NCBI GenBank assembly: GCA_900768795.1
Contig: CAAGEH010000013.1
Span: 11,042-75,041, forward strand
DNA from: an uncultured Collinsella sp.
GTDB taxonomy: Bacteria > Actinomycetota > Coriobacteriia > Coriobacteriales > Coriobacteriaceae
Reading direction: 5' to 3'
DNA: 64,000 nucleotides
Shown in pieces: positions 1 to 7,795 of this stretch. The notes beneath the pieces were generated by a model. It was not told the origin of the DNA, did not search any database, and worked only from the letters and a program-made list of their open reading frames with translations. Made by a program: the position numbers and the translations under genes. Each line of letters opens with the position of its first letter. Positions within the stretch are counted from its first letter, which is position 1.

Positions 1-720
1 CACACGAGCCCCGAGCTGCTTAAAACGCGCGCCTTTGGCCTGCCCGAGCTTTTCGCCGACGACCTCGTCGCCGCGCATAACGAATACGATGCCGGCCACG
101 CGGTGCTCGTCGCCTGCGCCGGCTGCTATCCCACTGCGACGTCGCTCGCCGCCGCTCCCGCGGTTCGCGCGGGCTGGGTCGCCGACTGCGGCCCCGTTGT
201 GGTCGACGCGATCTCCGGTGTGACGGGCGCGGGCAAGGGCTGCAACGCGCGCACGCATTTCTGCTCCGCCGCCGAGAACGTCGAGGCGTACGGCGTCGGC
301 AAGCATCGCCATACGCCCGAGATCGAGCAGATCCTAAACCTCGACGGCCGCATCGTGTTCACGCCGCATCTTGCACCGCTCAAGCGCGGCCTGCTCTCCA
401 CGGTCACGCTTCCGCTTACCGCGGATGCCGCGGAGAACCTTACCGATGAGGCGCTCGTCGAGCATTACCGCGCGTTCTACGCGGGTCGTTCCTTTGTGCG
501 CGTGCTCGGTGTGGGCGAGCAGCCCAAGACGGCTTCCGTCTGCGGAACCAATGCCGCCCAGGTGGGCGTCGCGCTCAACAAACGCGCCGGCGTGCTCGTG
601 GTGACGGGCGCCATCGACAATCTGTGCAAGGGCGCTGCCGGTCAGGCCGTGCAGTGCGCCAACATCGTCTTTGGCATGGACGAGCGACGAGGCCTTCCGA
701 GCATCGCCTGCGCCGTGTAG
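1..720 (+). CDS. argC: N-acetyl-gamma-glutamyl-phosphate reductase, 5'-truncated
   Basis: The third enzyme of arginine synthesis, reducing N-acetylglutamyl phosphate to the semialdehyde with NADPH in the cytosol. The frame is open from the first base of the window, so the N-terminal nucleotide-binding part lies outside. The visible part has the active-site cysteine in AGCYPTAT, the usual GVTGAGKG stretch, and a C-terminal dinucleotide-site segment (VTGAIDNLCKGAAGQAVQC). It is followed by argJ, argB and argD in the same direction, the standard acetylated-route cluster. About 239 residues are visible, against roughly 345 for the family. Identity is secure; the true start cannot be seen. Confidence 0.96.
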   Translation, partial: HTSPELLKTRAFGLPELFADDLVAAHNEYDAGHAVLVACAGCYPTATSLAAAPAVRAGWVADCGPVVVDAISGVTGAGKGCNARTHFCSAAENVEAYGVGKHRHTPEIEQILNLDGRIVFTPHLAPLKRGLLSTVTLPLTADAAENLTDEALVEHYRAFYAGRSFVRVLGVGEQPKTASVCGTNAAQVGVALNKRAGVLVVTGAIDNLCKGAAGQAVQCANIVFGMDERRGLPSIACAV

Positions 721-875
721 AGCGCGTCCAGTTCCTTTAATTTCCTTTAAACATGGCTGTTTGACGGCGGTGCGGCATATGTCGCACCCCGTTGGGCGCT
801 AAACTTTCAACCAGTAATCTTGCTTATCTGTGCGACCGCGCGCGATGCGGGCGCACTGATCCGATGGGGGTAGTT
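721..875 (+). other. argC-argJ spacer with hairpin
   Basis: This 155-nt gap has no gene. It contains a near-perfect palindrome at 769-788 (GGTGCGGCA and TGTCGCACC, one G:U pair) and a TTGACG hexamer at 761-766. The hairpin has no T-run, so it is not a clear terminator. It could be an RNA processing or regulatory element separating argC from argJ; that is inference. Confidence 0.35.
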
Positions 876-2147
876 ATGGATACGGAAGCTATCGATTTGG
901 CCCTACATGCCGTCGCCGACGGCGGCGTCACGAGTGCACGCGGTTTTAAGGCGGCGGGCATCCATGCGGGATTCCGCAAGAACCCCGAGCGCCTCGACTA
1001 TGCCGTCGTGGTGCCCGATGAGCCGGCAGCAGCCGCCGGCGTGTTCACGACCAACCGCTTTTGCGCAGCTCCGGTGCAGGTGAGCCGCGCCCACCTCGGT
1101 GGCGCCGACAAAGGCTACGGCACCTGCGCGGGCGTCACGATCAATTCGGGCAACGCCAACGCCGCCACGGGCGAGGTCGGACTTGCGTGCGCGGAGGACA
1201 CCTGCAAGATCATGAGCCAGATCCTCGGCTGCGAGGCAGACCAGATCCTGATCGCGTCCACGGGCGTTATCGGCCAGACGCTTGCGCTCGACACCTTTGA
1301 GACGGGTGTCCCCGCTGCTATCGATGCCCTTTCCGTCGACGGCGGTCACGACGCGGCGCACGCGATCATGACGACCGACACGCATCCCAAGGAATACGCC
1401 GTCTCGTGGCAGAGCTCCGAGCTCGAGTACGCCGACTGCACGTTTACCGTGGGCGGCATGTGCAAGGGTTCGGGCATGATCATGCCCAACATGGCGACCA
1501 TGATCGCCGTCATCACGACCGACGCCCCGGTCGAGCCCGAGGTCCTGCACGACATTTTGGCGAGCACCGTCAACCGCACCTTCAACAAGGTCACGGTCGA
1601 TTCCGACACCTCCACCAACGATACGTGCATCATGCTCGCGTCGGGCGCCGCAGCTCCGGGACTTCCCGCGGTAGCGCCCGGCTCCACGGTGTACGACGAG
1701 CTCTGCCATGCCGTCTACGTGGTGTGCGAGGCGCTCGCGCGCAGCATCGCAGCCGACGGCGAGGGCGCTTCCAAGCTCGTGACGGTCAACGTCACGGGTG
1801 CCGTCAACGACGAGGAAGCCGATATTGCCGCACGCGCGGTCGCAAACTCCCCGCTGGTCAAGACTTGCATCGCCGGCCACGACTGCAACTGGGGCCGCGT
1901 CGCGATGGCGCTCGGCAAGTGCGGTGTCACGTTTGACCAGACCGATGTGTCGATCGACATGATGGACATGCCGGTCTGCCGCGACGGCCTTACCGTTCCG
2001 TTTGACGAGGACGAGGCGCTCAGGCGCTTTGAGGCACCCGAGATCGTCATCTCCGCCGACCTCGGCGCCGGCGACGGCAAGGCGACCATCTGGACCTGCG
2101 ACCTTACGCACGACTACGTGTCCATCAACGGCGACTACCGTTCGTAG
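876..2147 (+). CDS. argJ: Bifunctional ornithine acetyltransferase / N-acetylglutamate synthase
   Basis: ArgJ moves the acetyl group from N-acetylornithine to glutamate, recycling acetyl in the cyclic arginine pathway; many homologs also use acetyl-CoA. The 423-residue product has the autoprocessing site in KGSGMIMPNMATM, where the precursor is cut before the threonine that becomes the nucleophile of the beta chain. The N-terminal GFKAAGIHAGFR and C-terminal GHDCNWGRVAMALGKCG segments are typical. The ATG at 876 is chosen because GGGGG lies just upstream and family homology starts close to it; upstream in-frame TTG codons lack a ribosome site. Its presence explains the lack of a separate ArgE here. 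Confidence 0.96.
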   Translation: MDTEAIDLALHAVADGGVTSARGFKAAGIHAGFRKNPERLDYAVVVPDEPAAAAGVFTTNRFCAAPVQVSRAHLGGADKGYGTCAGVTINSGNANAATGEVGLACAEDTCKIMSQILGCEADQILIASTGVIGQTLALDTFETGVPAAIDALSVDGGHDAAHAIMTTDTHPKEYAVSWQSSELEYADCTFTVGGMCKGSGMIMPNMATMIAVITTDAPVEPEVLHDILASTVNRTFNKVTVDSDTSTNDTCIMLASGAAAPGLPAVAPGSTVYDELCHAVYVVCEALARSIAADGEGASKLVTVNVTGAVNDEEADIAARAVANSPLVKTCIAGHDCNWGRVAMALGKCGVTFDQTDVSIDMMDMPVCRDGLTVPFDEDEALRRFEAPEIVISADLGAGDGKATIWTCDLTHDYVSINGDYRS

Positions 2148-2179
2148 AGACGCTTGCCGAGCAAGACGAGAGGACAAAC

Positions 2180-3163
2180 ATGAAGTACGCACGCGACGCG
2201 CAGGCGCCCCTTCTTAACGAAAAGACCGCGCAAATTCTGTTCGAGACGCTTCCGTGGGTCAAGAACCTCACGGGCAAGACCGTCGTCATCAAATACGGCG
2301 GCGCCGCGATGGTCGACGAAAAGCTCCGCGAGGACGTGATGAGCGACATCGTTCTGCTCAAGATCATGGGCATGCGCCCCGTGATCGTGCACGGCGGCGG
2401 TAAGGCCATCAACGAGGCGTTGAGCCACTACGACCTGCCGGTCGAGTTCAAAAACGGCCAGCGCGTGACCACGCCCGAGACCATGGACGTGGTGCGCCAG
2501 GTGCTCGGCGGCAAGGTCAACCAAGAGCTCGTGGCCGCCATCAACCAACACGGCAACCTCGCCGTGGGCGTTTCGGGCTCCGATGCCGGAACCCTCGTGG
2601 CGAGCCAGCTCGACCCCGACCTGGGCCGCGTCGGCAAGATCGAGCACGTGAACGTCGACTATATCGAGCGCATCGTCAAGAGCGAGTACATCCCCGTGAT
2701 CGCCACGATCGCGCAGGGCGAGGACGGCGGCTTCTACAACATCAACGCCGACGTCGCCGCCGGTGCCGTGGCCGCGGCGCTGCGTGCGCACAAGATCGTG
2801 TTCCTTACCGACGTCGACGGCCTCTACGGGGATTTTTCGGACAAGAGCACGCTTATCTCCAACCTCACCATGGAGGAGTGCCAGGGCATGCTCGACCGCG
2901 GCGAGGTCGACAAGGGCATGATCCCCAAGCTGAGCTCGTGCATCCAGGCGCTCGAGGCGGGCGTGTTCCGCGCCCATATCATCAACGGCACCACGCCGCA
3001 TTCGCTGCTGCTCGAGCTCTTGACCGACGCCGGCGTGGGCACCGTGCTCCATTCGAGCGACACGTCGTACGAGTACGACACGCATCCGCATCCGCTCTCG
3101 ACGTTCGCCGCGCGCCTGTTCGAGAACTTCGACGAGGTCTCCAAGCTGCAGTCGCTTTCCTAG
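2180..3163 (+). CDS. argB: Acetylglutamate kinase
   Basis: The second step of arginine synthesis, phosphorylating N-acetylglutamate with ATP. The 327-residue amino-acid kinase fold protein shows the phosphate-binding motifs VIKYGGAAM (near residue 36) and VIVHGGGKAI (near 70), the substrate segment GSDAGTLVA, and the terminal LTDVDGLYGDFSDKSTLI and KGMIPKLSSC segments. It is about 30 residues longer than many homologs, with a tail after residue 295 (YEYDTHPHPLSTFAARLF). The start follows GAGAGGAC by a normal spacing and lies 32 nt after argJ, so the two are probably co-transcribed. In many bacteria the enzyme is feedback-inhibited by arginine through an N-terminal helix, which seems present here. 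Confidence 0.96.
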   Translation: MKYARDAQAPLLNEKTAQILFETLPWVKNLTGKTVVIKYGGAAMVDEKLREDVMSDIVLLKIMGMRPVIVHGGGKAINEALSHYDLPVEFKNGQRVTTPETMDVVRQVLGGKVNQELVAAINQHGNLAVGVSGSDAGTLVASQLDPDLGRVGKIEHVNVDYIERIVKSEYIPVIATIAQGEDGGFYNINADVAAGAVAAALRAHKIVFLTDVDGLYGDFSDKSTLISNLTMEECQGMLDRGEVDKGMIPKLSSCIQALEAGVFRAHIINGTTPHSLLLELLTDAGVGTVLHSSDTSYEYDTHPHPLSTFAARLFENFDEVSKLQSLS

Positions 3164-3281
3164 TTGCGGCGCACGTTGGCCGGCGTAGCCGATGCACAGC
3201 CTGTGCCGCGGACGGTTTGCGCAATCGGTGCATACTGCCAGCGCCGGGGGCACCACACGCAGCGCGCCACGGCAAACACAC

Positions 3282-3315
3282 CCAGCGCAACGCCGCAGCC
3301 AGCGCAACGCCGCGG
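3282..3315 (+). repeat. 17-bp tandem duplication in the argB-argD spacer
   Basis: Two adjacent 17-mers, CCAGCGCAACGCCGCAG (3282-3298) and CCAGCGCAACGCCGCGG (3299-3315), differ at one base. They sit in the 210-nt spacer 3164-3373, which has no gene. From 3237 to 3344 the + strand contains a single T (3328). Confidence 0.85.
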
Positions 3316-3373
3316 ACGCCGCGCCCATCACGGCAACCCGCACGTTTTCATCATTTAGACCGAAAGGGTCATC

Positions 3374-4657
3374 ATGTCACTATCTACGCAGAAATCGCTT
3401 GAGTCGCACTACGTCATGCATACCTTTGGCCGCTCGGAGGTCGAGTTCGTGCGCGGCGAGGGCATGAAGCTCTACGGCGACGACGGGCGCGAGTACCTCG
3501 ATTTTTTGGCGGGCATCGGCGTCTGCTGCCTGGGGCATGAGCACCCCGCAATCACCGCTGCGATCAAAAAGCAGGCGGATAAGCTCGTACACGTGTCGAA
3601 CTACTTCTACATCGAGCATCGCGGCGAGGTCGCGGCGCTTCTGTCCAAGCTCGCAAACGACGACATGGAGGGCGCGCACGTGCTCGCCGACGCCATCGCG
3701 GCGGGGGACGAGACCACGGCCGACGCGCTTTCGGTCCCCGCTGCCGACGAGCAGGTATGGGAGACGTTCTTTGCCAACTCCGGTGCCGAGGCCAACGAGG
3801 GTGCGATGAAGCTCGCGCGCCTGTACGCGCAGCGCATGGGCAACGGCGGCAACACGATCGTGTGCATGCGCGGCGGGTTCCACGGCCGCACGCTCGAGAC
3901 GATCGCCGCGACCATGCAGGACTGGCTGCAGGACAGCTTCCGCCCGCTGCCGGGGGGCTTTGTTGCGTGCACGCCCAACGACTGCGACGAGCTCAAGCAG
4001 ATTTTTAAGCAGCGCGGTTCGGATATCTGCGCGGTCATGCTCGAGCCGATTCAGGGCGAAAGCGGCGTGCACCCCATGACGGCGGAGTTCATGGCTGCAG
4101 CGCGCGATCTGGTGCATGAGGTCGGCGGCCTTTTGATCACCGACGAGGTGCAGTGCGGAGTGTTCCGCTCGGGCAAGCCGTTTGCGTACCAGACGCTCGG
4201 CGTGGAGCCGGATATCATGAGCCTTGCCAAGGGTATCGCCGCGGGCGTTCCCATGGGGGCAGTGGTGGCAAAGCAGGAGGTCGCGAGCGCGTTTAAGCCG
4301 GGCGACCACGGCTCGACGTTTGGCGGCAGCTGCTTGGCGGTCGCGGCGAGCGCGGCGGCGCTCTCCGAGCTCGTGCGCGGCAACTATGCCGAGCATGCGG
4401 CCGAGGTCGGTTCGTACATGGCAGACGCCCTGGCAAAGCTGCCGCACGTCACCGAGGTGCGCGGCTCTGGCCTGATGCTCGGCTGCGATCTGGATGCCGC
4501 CGCGGGCGATGCACACGACGTGGTGGCGCGCATGCTCGACGCCGGCTTTGTGATCAACGCGACGGGTGCCCATACCCTGCGTTTTCTGCCGCCGCTTATC
4601 TGCGAGCACGACGATGTCGATGCGCTGACCGCGGCGCTTGCGAACGTGCTTGCGTAG
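3374..4657 (+). CDS. argD: Acetylornithine aminotransferase
   Basis: PLP enzyme converting N-acetylglutamate semialdehyde and glutamate to N-acetylornithine; ArgD proteins can also act as succinyldiaminopimelate aminotransferases. The 427-residue class-III aminotransferase has GSGAEANEGAMKLAR-type phosphate binding (FFANSGAEANEGAMKLAR), ITDEVQCGVFRSGK for the cofactor ring, and the Schiff-base lysine in MSLAKGIAAGVPMGA. Between about residues 95 and 130 there is an extra loop rich in Ala/Asp (ADAIAAGDETTADALSVPAADEQ), making it slightly longer than usual. The start follows GAAAGGG. No argF, argG, argH or argR follows, so the pathway is completed elsewhere. Confidence 0.95.
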   Translation: MSLSTQKSLESHYVMHTFGRSEVEFVRGEGMKLYGDDGREYLDFLAGIGVCCLGHEHPAITAAIKKQADKLVHVSNYFYIEHRGEVAALLSKLANDDMEGAHVLADAIAAGDETTADALSVPAADEQVWETFFANSGAEANEGAMKLARLYAQRMGNGGNTIVCMRGGFHGRTLETIAATMQDWLQDSFRPLPGGFVACTPNDCDELKQIFKQRGSDICAVMLEPIQGESGVHPMTAEFMAAARDLVHEVGGLLITDEVQCGVFRSGKPFAYQTLGVEPDIMSLAKGIAAGVPMGAVVAKQEVASAFKPGDHGSTFGGSCLAVAASAAALSELVRGNYAEHAAEVGSYMADALAKLPHVTEVRGSGLMLGCDLDAAAGDAHDVVARMLDAGFVINATGAHTLRFLPPLICEHDDVDALTAALANVLA

Positions 4658-4732
4658 ACGCGGCGCCGGCGGGTGCGCGGAATTGCGAATTTTTAGCGCG
4701 GGCATGCCTTTTCGGCTATACTTCCAACGCAC

Positions 4733-4808
4733 GGGCGATTGGCGCAACGGTTAGCGCAGGTGCTTTACACGCACAAGGCTGGGGGTTCGAATCCCTCATC
4801 GCCCACCA
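4733..4808 (+). tRNA. tRNA-Val (anticodon TAC), CCA encoded
   Basis: The cloverleaf folds with acceptor GGGCGAT/ATCGCCC, a D arm GCGC/GCGC, anticodon loop TTTACAC with TAC at the centre, and T arm GGGGG-TTCGAAT-CCCTC. Discriminator A and CCA are encoded. The lower anticodon stem pair is a G-A mismatch. A -10-like TATACT lies at 4717-4722. The decayed AbiE locus follows on the opposite strand. Confidence 0.96.
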
Positions 4809-5138
4809 CGGGATTCAAGGGACTTCGGAGACGGGGTCCTTTCCTTTTACCGGGCTCCTGCCCGGGGATTCGAACCCGGCGGGGCGCGGAGCGGAGCCGA
4901 CGCATGAGCGTCGGCCGCGGAGCGCGCGAGGCCGCAAGGCCGAAGCGGGCGGGTTTCGCGCGAGCGGTTGTTTCCGTTATGAAGGGCGGCGTCGTAATGA
5001 TCGGCGAGCGTCGCCGTGACGTTATCGGGTTCGGCCTGTCGTATTTCAGAGCGTACTTTGCCGAGCGCGTCGTTGGGTTTCTCTAGGGTTTGATACTTTA
5101 AACAGCTTAGTTGTTACGTTTTGCGACGGATGAGCAGC
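4809..5138. other. Gene-free spacer between tRNA-Val and the AbiE remnant
   Basis: I see no supportable gene in these 330 nt. It holds a GC-rich segment with a perfect hairpin at 4896-4915 (GCCGACGC-atga-GCGTCGGC) and a T-loop-like ATTCGAACCC at 4868-4877 that does not fold into a tRNA. Position beside a tRNA and a degraded defence locus fits the scar of an old insertion, but no integrase or duplicated tRNA end was found. Confidence 0.5.
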
Positions 5139-5328
5139 TCACTCAAGTGATGCGAGAATGGCCTTCGCGGTCTCGCAGCATTGAGACAGTTCGATGTCCG
5201 ACGCATATGGGTTTTTCTTTGTATATTTAGACCATAAAGCAAGCATCGTGCGGTCGTTTGCTACTTCATCGAGAGTTTGTCTCCATTGGCTTGCGAGCTT
5301 TGAGCTGCATAGCGTTTGCTGTTTTCAT
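5139..5328 (-). pseudogene. AbiEii-type toxin remnant (internal deletion and frameshift)
   Basis: AbiEii toxins are nucleotidyltransferases of about 280-300 residues encoded just after their AbiEi antitoxin. Here the ATG at 5328 overlaps the antitoxin stop as ATGA, and the frame opens MKTANAMQLKAR, like an AbiEii start, but stops after 20 codons. In another frame the strand reads KLASQWRQTLDEVANDR, then LALWSKYTKKNPYA and a terminal ETAKAILASLE before TGA at 5141-5139, which looks like the AbiEii C-terminus. The whole remnant is 190 nt, so the catalytic middle (over 200 codons) is gone and the ends are out of frame. The match to AbiEii is from memory of the family pattern; a profile search would settle it. 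Confidence 0.78.
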
Positions 5329-5909
5329 AGCAGTATCTCCAGGTACGTTAGCATTTTTGTTTCCACGCCCAGAAGCTTGGCATAGCGCACGAGCTTTGCT
5401 GGATCTCGGTCTTTTCTGTGCACGTATGTCTGCATGGCAGGGATGACAATCTGCGCATCGACAGTACGCTGTCCGCGCACGATGTCACACAAGGTTCGTT
5501 CAAGATCGTAAACGCGCACGGTGTTGCCATATGGGGTGGCGAGCTCAACGAGCCCTAAGTCGAGTACGTTATCGGCGCAAGTACGGCATATGATGCCTGC
5601 TTCTCGTGCTCTTTTGGTGTTATAGCTGCGCGGAAACGTCAAGGTGAGCGAAAAGGGCGCGCGGTCGGTCATGCCATGTAAAAATAAAGCCGTATCGTCG
5701 GAGAATATTCCCCGAGAGAACCTGTGCTGGGCGATGAGATAGGGATCTTCCCAAACATCGGGTAACGCGTAAATACCTCGATCGAGTTGGATGAGATCGC
5801 CCTTCGCGACCGCTTCGGTAAGTTTGCGCCTAGGAATGTTTGCCGTGTTCGCCTGCGCTGCGGTTACGTAGCCATTATTTTGCGATGCTATATCCAGAAG
5901 AGTCGGCAT
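5325..5909 (-). CDS. AbiEi-family antitoxin / transcriptional regulator (orphan)
   Basis: A 194-residue protein of the AbiEi antitoxin type. Residues 1-55 form a winged-helix-like DNA-binding region (ITAAQANTANIPRRKL equivalent: YVTAAQANTANIPRRKLTEAV, followed by KGDLIQLDRGIYALPD). The rest matches the C-terminal antitoxin domain, with TALFLHGMTDRAPFSLTLTFPRS, a YGNTVRVYDLERTLCDIVR segment and the final AKLLGVETKMLTYLEILL. In type IV AbiE systems such proteins repress their own operon and counter the AbiEii nucleotidyltransferase. The frame is intact although its toxin is destroyed. A GGGGGC stretch lies before the ATG. It may now be only a local autoregulator or an anti-addiction factor; that is inference. 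Confidence 0.85.
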   Translation of the reverse strand: MPTLLDIASQNNGYVTAAQANTANIPRRKLTEAVAKGDLIQLDRGIYALPDVWEDPYLIAQHRFSRGIFSDDTALFLHGMTDRAPFSLTLTFPRSYNTKRAREAGIICRTCADNVLDLGLVELATPYGNTVRVYDLERTLCDIVRGQRTVDAQIVIPAMQTYVHRKDRDPAKLVRYAKLLGVETKMLTYLEILL

Positions 5910-5929
5910 GATTTCCGCCCCCGTTTTGT

Positions 5930-5977
5930 TTGTACTAACGTGCTGAATATTATCTCAAATTAAGCATAGAAGTACAA
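5930..5977 (-). promoter_or_regulatory. Candidate promoter with inverted-repeat operator of the AbiEi gene
   Basis: Read on the minus strand, TTGTAC (5977-5972) and TAATAT (5952-5947) are spaced by 19 nt upstream of the antitoxin gene. The 7-mers TTGTACT and AGTACAA (plus strand 5971-5977 and 5930-5936) form an inverted pair around the -10 region. AbiEi proteins are known to bind inverted repeats in their own promoter, so this is a reasonable operator guess, not a proven site. Confidence 0.4.
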
Positions 5978-6115
5978 TCGGATTCGGACTTCGCGTGAGC
6001 TTTGGGCCAACGTGAGCGCAGATTGCCGGCGCGGGCTATCATGGTTGAGGCGGTTTTGCCGCTGGCGGTCGCGGCGCATCGGCGCGGCGCCGCTCTAAAC
6101 CACGAGGGATTCCCT

Positions 6116-7675
6116 ATGACTTGCGCTTCATCTGCGTCTGTTTCGTATGCTTCTCAGATCGTGACGACGCTCGACCACTATATCGATCTGCTCGACTCGT
6201 CTCATCTTTTGGCAACGCCCGTTGCCGCAAATATCAACCGCGCTGCCCGCATCGCGTTCGTCACGTGCGACTCGCGCGAGGTCGTATCCGACACGCTCTT
6301 TATCTGCAAGGGCGCCGCGTTCAAGGAGGAGTACCTGCTCTCTTCGATCGAGGCGGGCGCCGTCGCCTACGTCGCGGACCATCCGTTTGCTGGCTCGACC
6401 GTGCCCGGCATCATCGTCACCGACGTGCGTGCCGCGATGGGCGCCCTGGCAGACGCCGCCTATGACCATCCTTCCGGCAAGCTCAACGTGTGCGCGTTCA
6501 CCGGCACCAAGGGAAAGACCACGAGCGCGTTTTACCTCAAGGGCATCCTCGACGCCCGCGCCGCGCGCGAGGGCAGCCCGTCGGCGCCCATCCTCTCGAC
6601 CATCCTCACCAACGACGGCACGGGCGAGCGCCCCGCGCACCTCACCACGCCCGAGCCGCTCGAGCTCCAGCGCCATCTGGCAAACGCCCTCGCCAACGGA
6701 GCGACCGACATGGTCATGGAGGCCTCGAGCCAGGCGCTCAAATACGGCCGCGTTGCCCACGTCGATTTCGCCGTCGGTGCGTTCACCAACATCAGCGAGG
6801 ACCATATCTCGCCGATCGAGCATCCGACCTTTGAGGACTACTTTGCCTCCAAGCTGCTCATCTTTAAGCAGAGCCGCGTAGGCGTGATCAACCTCGACAT
6901 GGACTTTGTCGACCGCGTGCTCGACGCCGCCCGCGAGGCGCCCATGTGCGAGCGCGTTGTTACCTACTCGTTTGAGAACCCGCGCGCCGACGTCTATCTT
7001 TCGGACGTCACGTGCGAGGGCGGTCACTTGGCGGCCAAGCTCCATACCCCGCACTTCGCATGCGAGCTCACGCTGCCCACGGCCGCCACGTTCAACGCCG
7101 CAAACGCGCTCGGCGCCATCTGCTGCGCGCTCGAGCTCGGCGCGACCGAGAACGACATCGTGCGCGGCCTCGCCAACGTCACGGTCCCCGGCCGCATGGA
7201 GATCGTCGAGGCACCGGTTTCGGGCGTGACGGGCATCGTCGACTACGCGCACAACGCCGTGAGCCTCGACGCGCTGCTCACGAGCGTGCGCACGAGCTAT
7301 CCCGACCGCGAGCTCACCGTCGTTTTTGGCTCCACGGGCGTCAAGGGGCTCGACCGTCGCGAGGGTATGGGCAAGGTCGCCGGATTGCTCGCCGACCGCA
7401 TTTTTATCACCGAGGACGACGAGGGCACCGAGCCGCTCGAGCCGATCTGCCAGACGATCGCCCACTTTGTAAAAGATGCGGGCAACACGCACTACAAGAT
7501 CGTGCTCAACCGCGAGGAGGCGATCGGCGAGGCCGTTGCCACCGCCACGCGCCCCGCGGTGATCGTCGTTGCGGGCAAGGGCCACGAGCTCCGCATGCTC
7601 CGCGCCAACGGCCCCGAGCCGTATCCGGGCGACGCCAACGTGCTGAGCGCTACCTTTGAAAAGCTGTTTGACTAG
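6116..7675 (+). CDS. murE: MurE-type UDP-MurNAc-tripeptide ligase, not of the diaminopimelate type
   Basis: Adds the third residue of the peptidoglycan stem peptide to UDP-MurNAc-L-Ala-D-Glu using ATP. The 519-residue protein has an N-terminal uridine-nucleotide domain, the Mur ligase P-loop FTGTKGKTTSAF (near residue 129), the STILTNDGT and HLTTPEPLELQ segments, and the C-terminal VDYAHNAVSLDALL and VVAGKGHE motifs. Where meso-diaminopimelate enzymes carry DNPR, this one has FITEDDEGTEPLEP, so lysine or ornithine is the likelier substrate. Start ATG 6116 follows GAGGGA; upstream in-frame starts lack one. It stands next to no other mur gene except murI 1 kb on. Confidence 0.88.
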   Translation: MTCASSASVSYASQIVTTLDHYIDLLDSSHLLATPVAANINRAARIAFVTCDSREVVSDTLFICKGAAFKEEYLLSSIEAGAVAYVADHPFAGSTVPGIIVTDVRAAMGALADAAYDHPSGKLNVCAFTGTKGKTTSAFYLKGILDARAAREGSPSAPILSTILTNDGTGERPAHLTTPEPLELQRHLANALANGATDMVMEASSQALKYGRVAHVDFAVGAFTNISEDHISPIEHPTFEDYFASKLLIFKQSRVGVINLDMDFVDRVLDAAREAPMCERVVTYSFENPRADVYLSDVTCEGGHLAAKLHTPHFACELTLPTAATFNAANALGAICCALELGATENDIVRGLANVTVPGRMEIVEAPVSGVTGIVDYAHNAVSLDALLTSVRTSYPDRELTVVFGSTGVKGLDRREGMGKVAGLLADRIFITEDDEGTEPLEPICQTIAHFVKDAGNTHYKIVLNREEAIGEAVATATRPAVIVVAGKGHELRMLRANGPEPYPGDANVLSATFEKLFD

Positions 7676-7677
7676 AC

Positions 7678-7786
7678 CTTGACGAGATTTTGGCGGGGCC
7701 TCGACTAAGCTTTGACAGGGCTTTGACGATGCCCCGACAAGACCCCGATGAGACTTAAAGCCACCTGACCAGATCTGACGAGACCG
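7678..7786 (+). repeat. Degenerate 11-nt tandem repeat in the murE-HAD spacer
   Basis: The spacer reads as successive 11-mers in register: CCTCGACTAAG (7699), CTTTGACAGGG (7710), CTTTGACGATG (7721), CCCCGACAAGA (7732), CCCCGATGAGA (7743), with looser copies on both sides. The shared core is CYYYGACRAG. No gene is present. Confidence 0.75.
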
Positions 7787-7795
7787 GGAGAATCC

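Noticed and set aside
4862..4880. T-loop-like GGATTCGAACCC suggesting a second tRNA on the minus strand after tRNA-Val
   Set aside because: No acceptor, D or anticodon arms can be folded around it and the putative T stem is mispaired.
4733..5990. Integrated island at tRNA-Val
   Set aside because: No integrase gene and no repeated tRNA 3' end on the far side of the AbiE remnant; only the decayed locus is seen.
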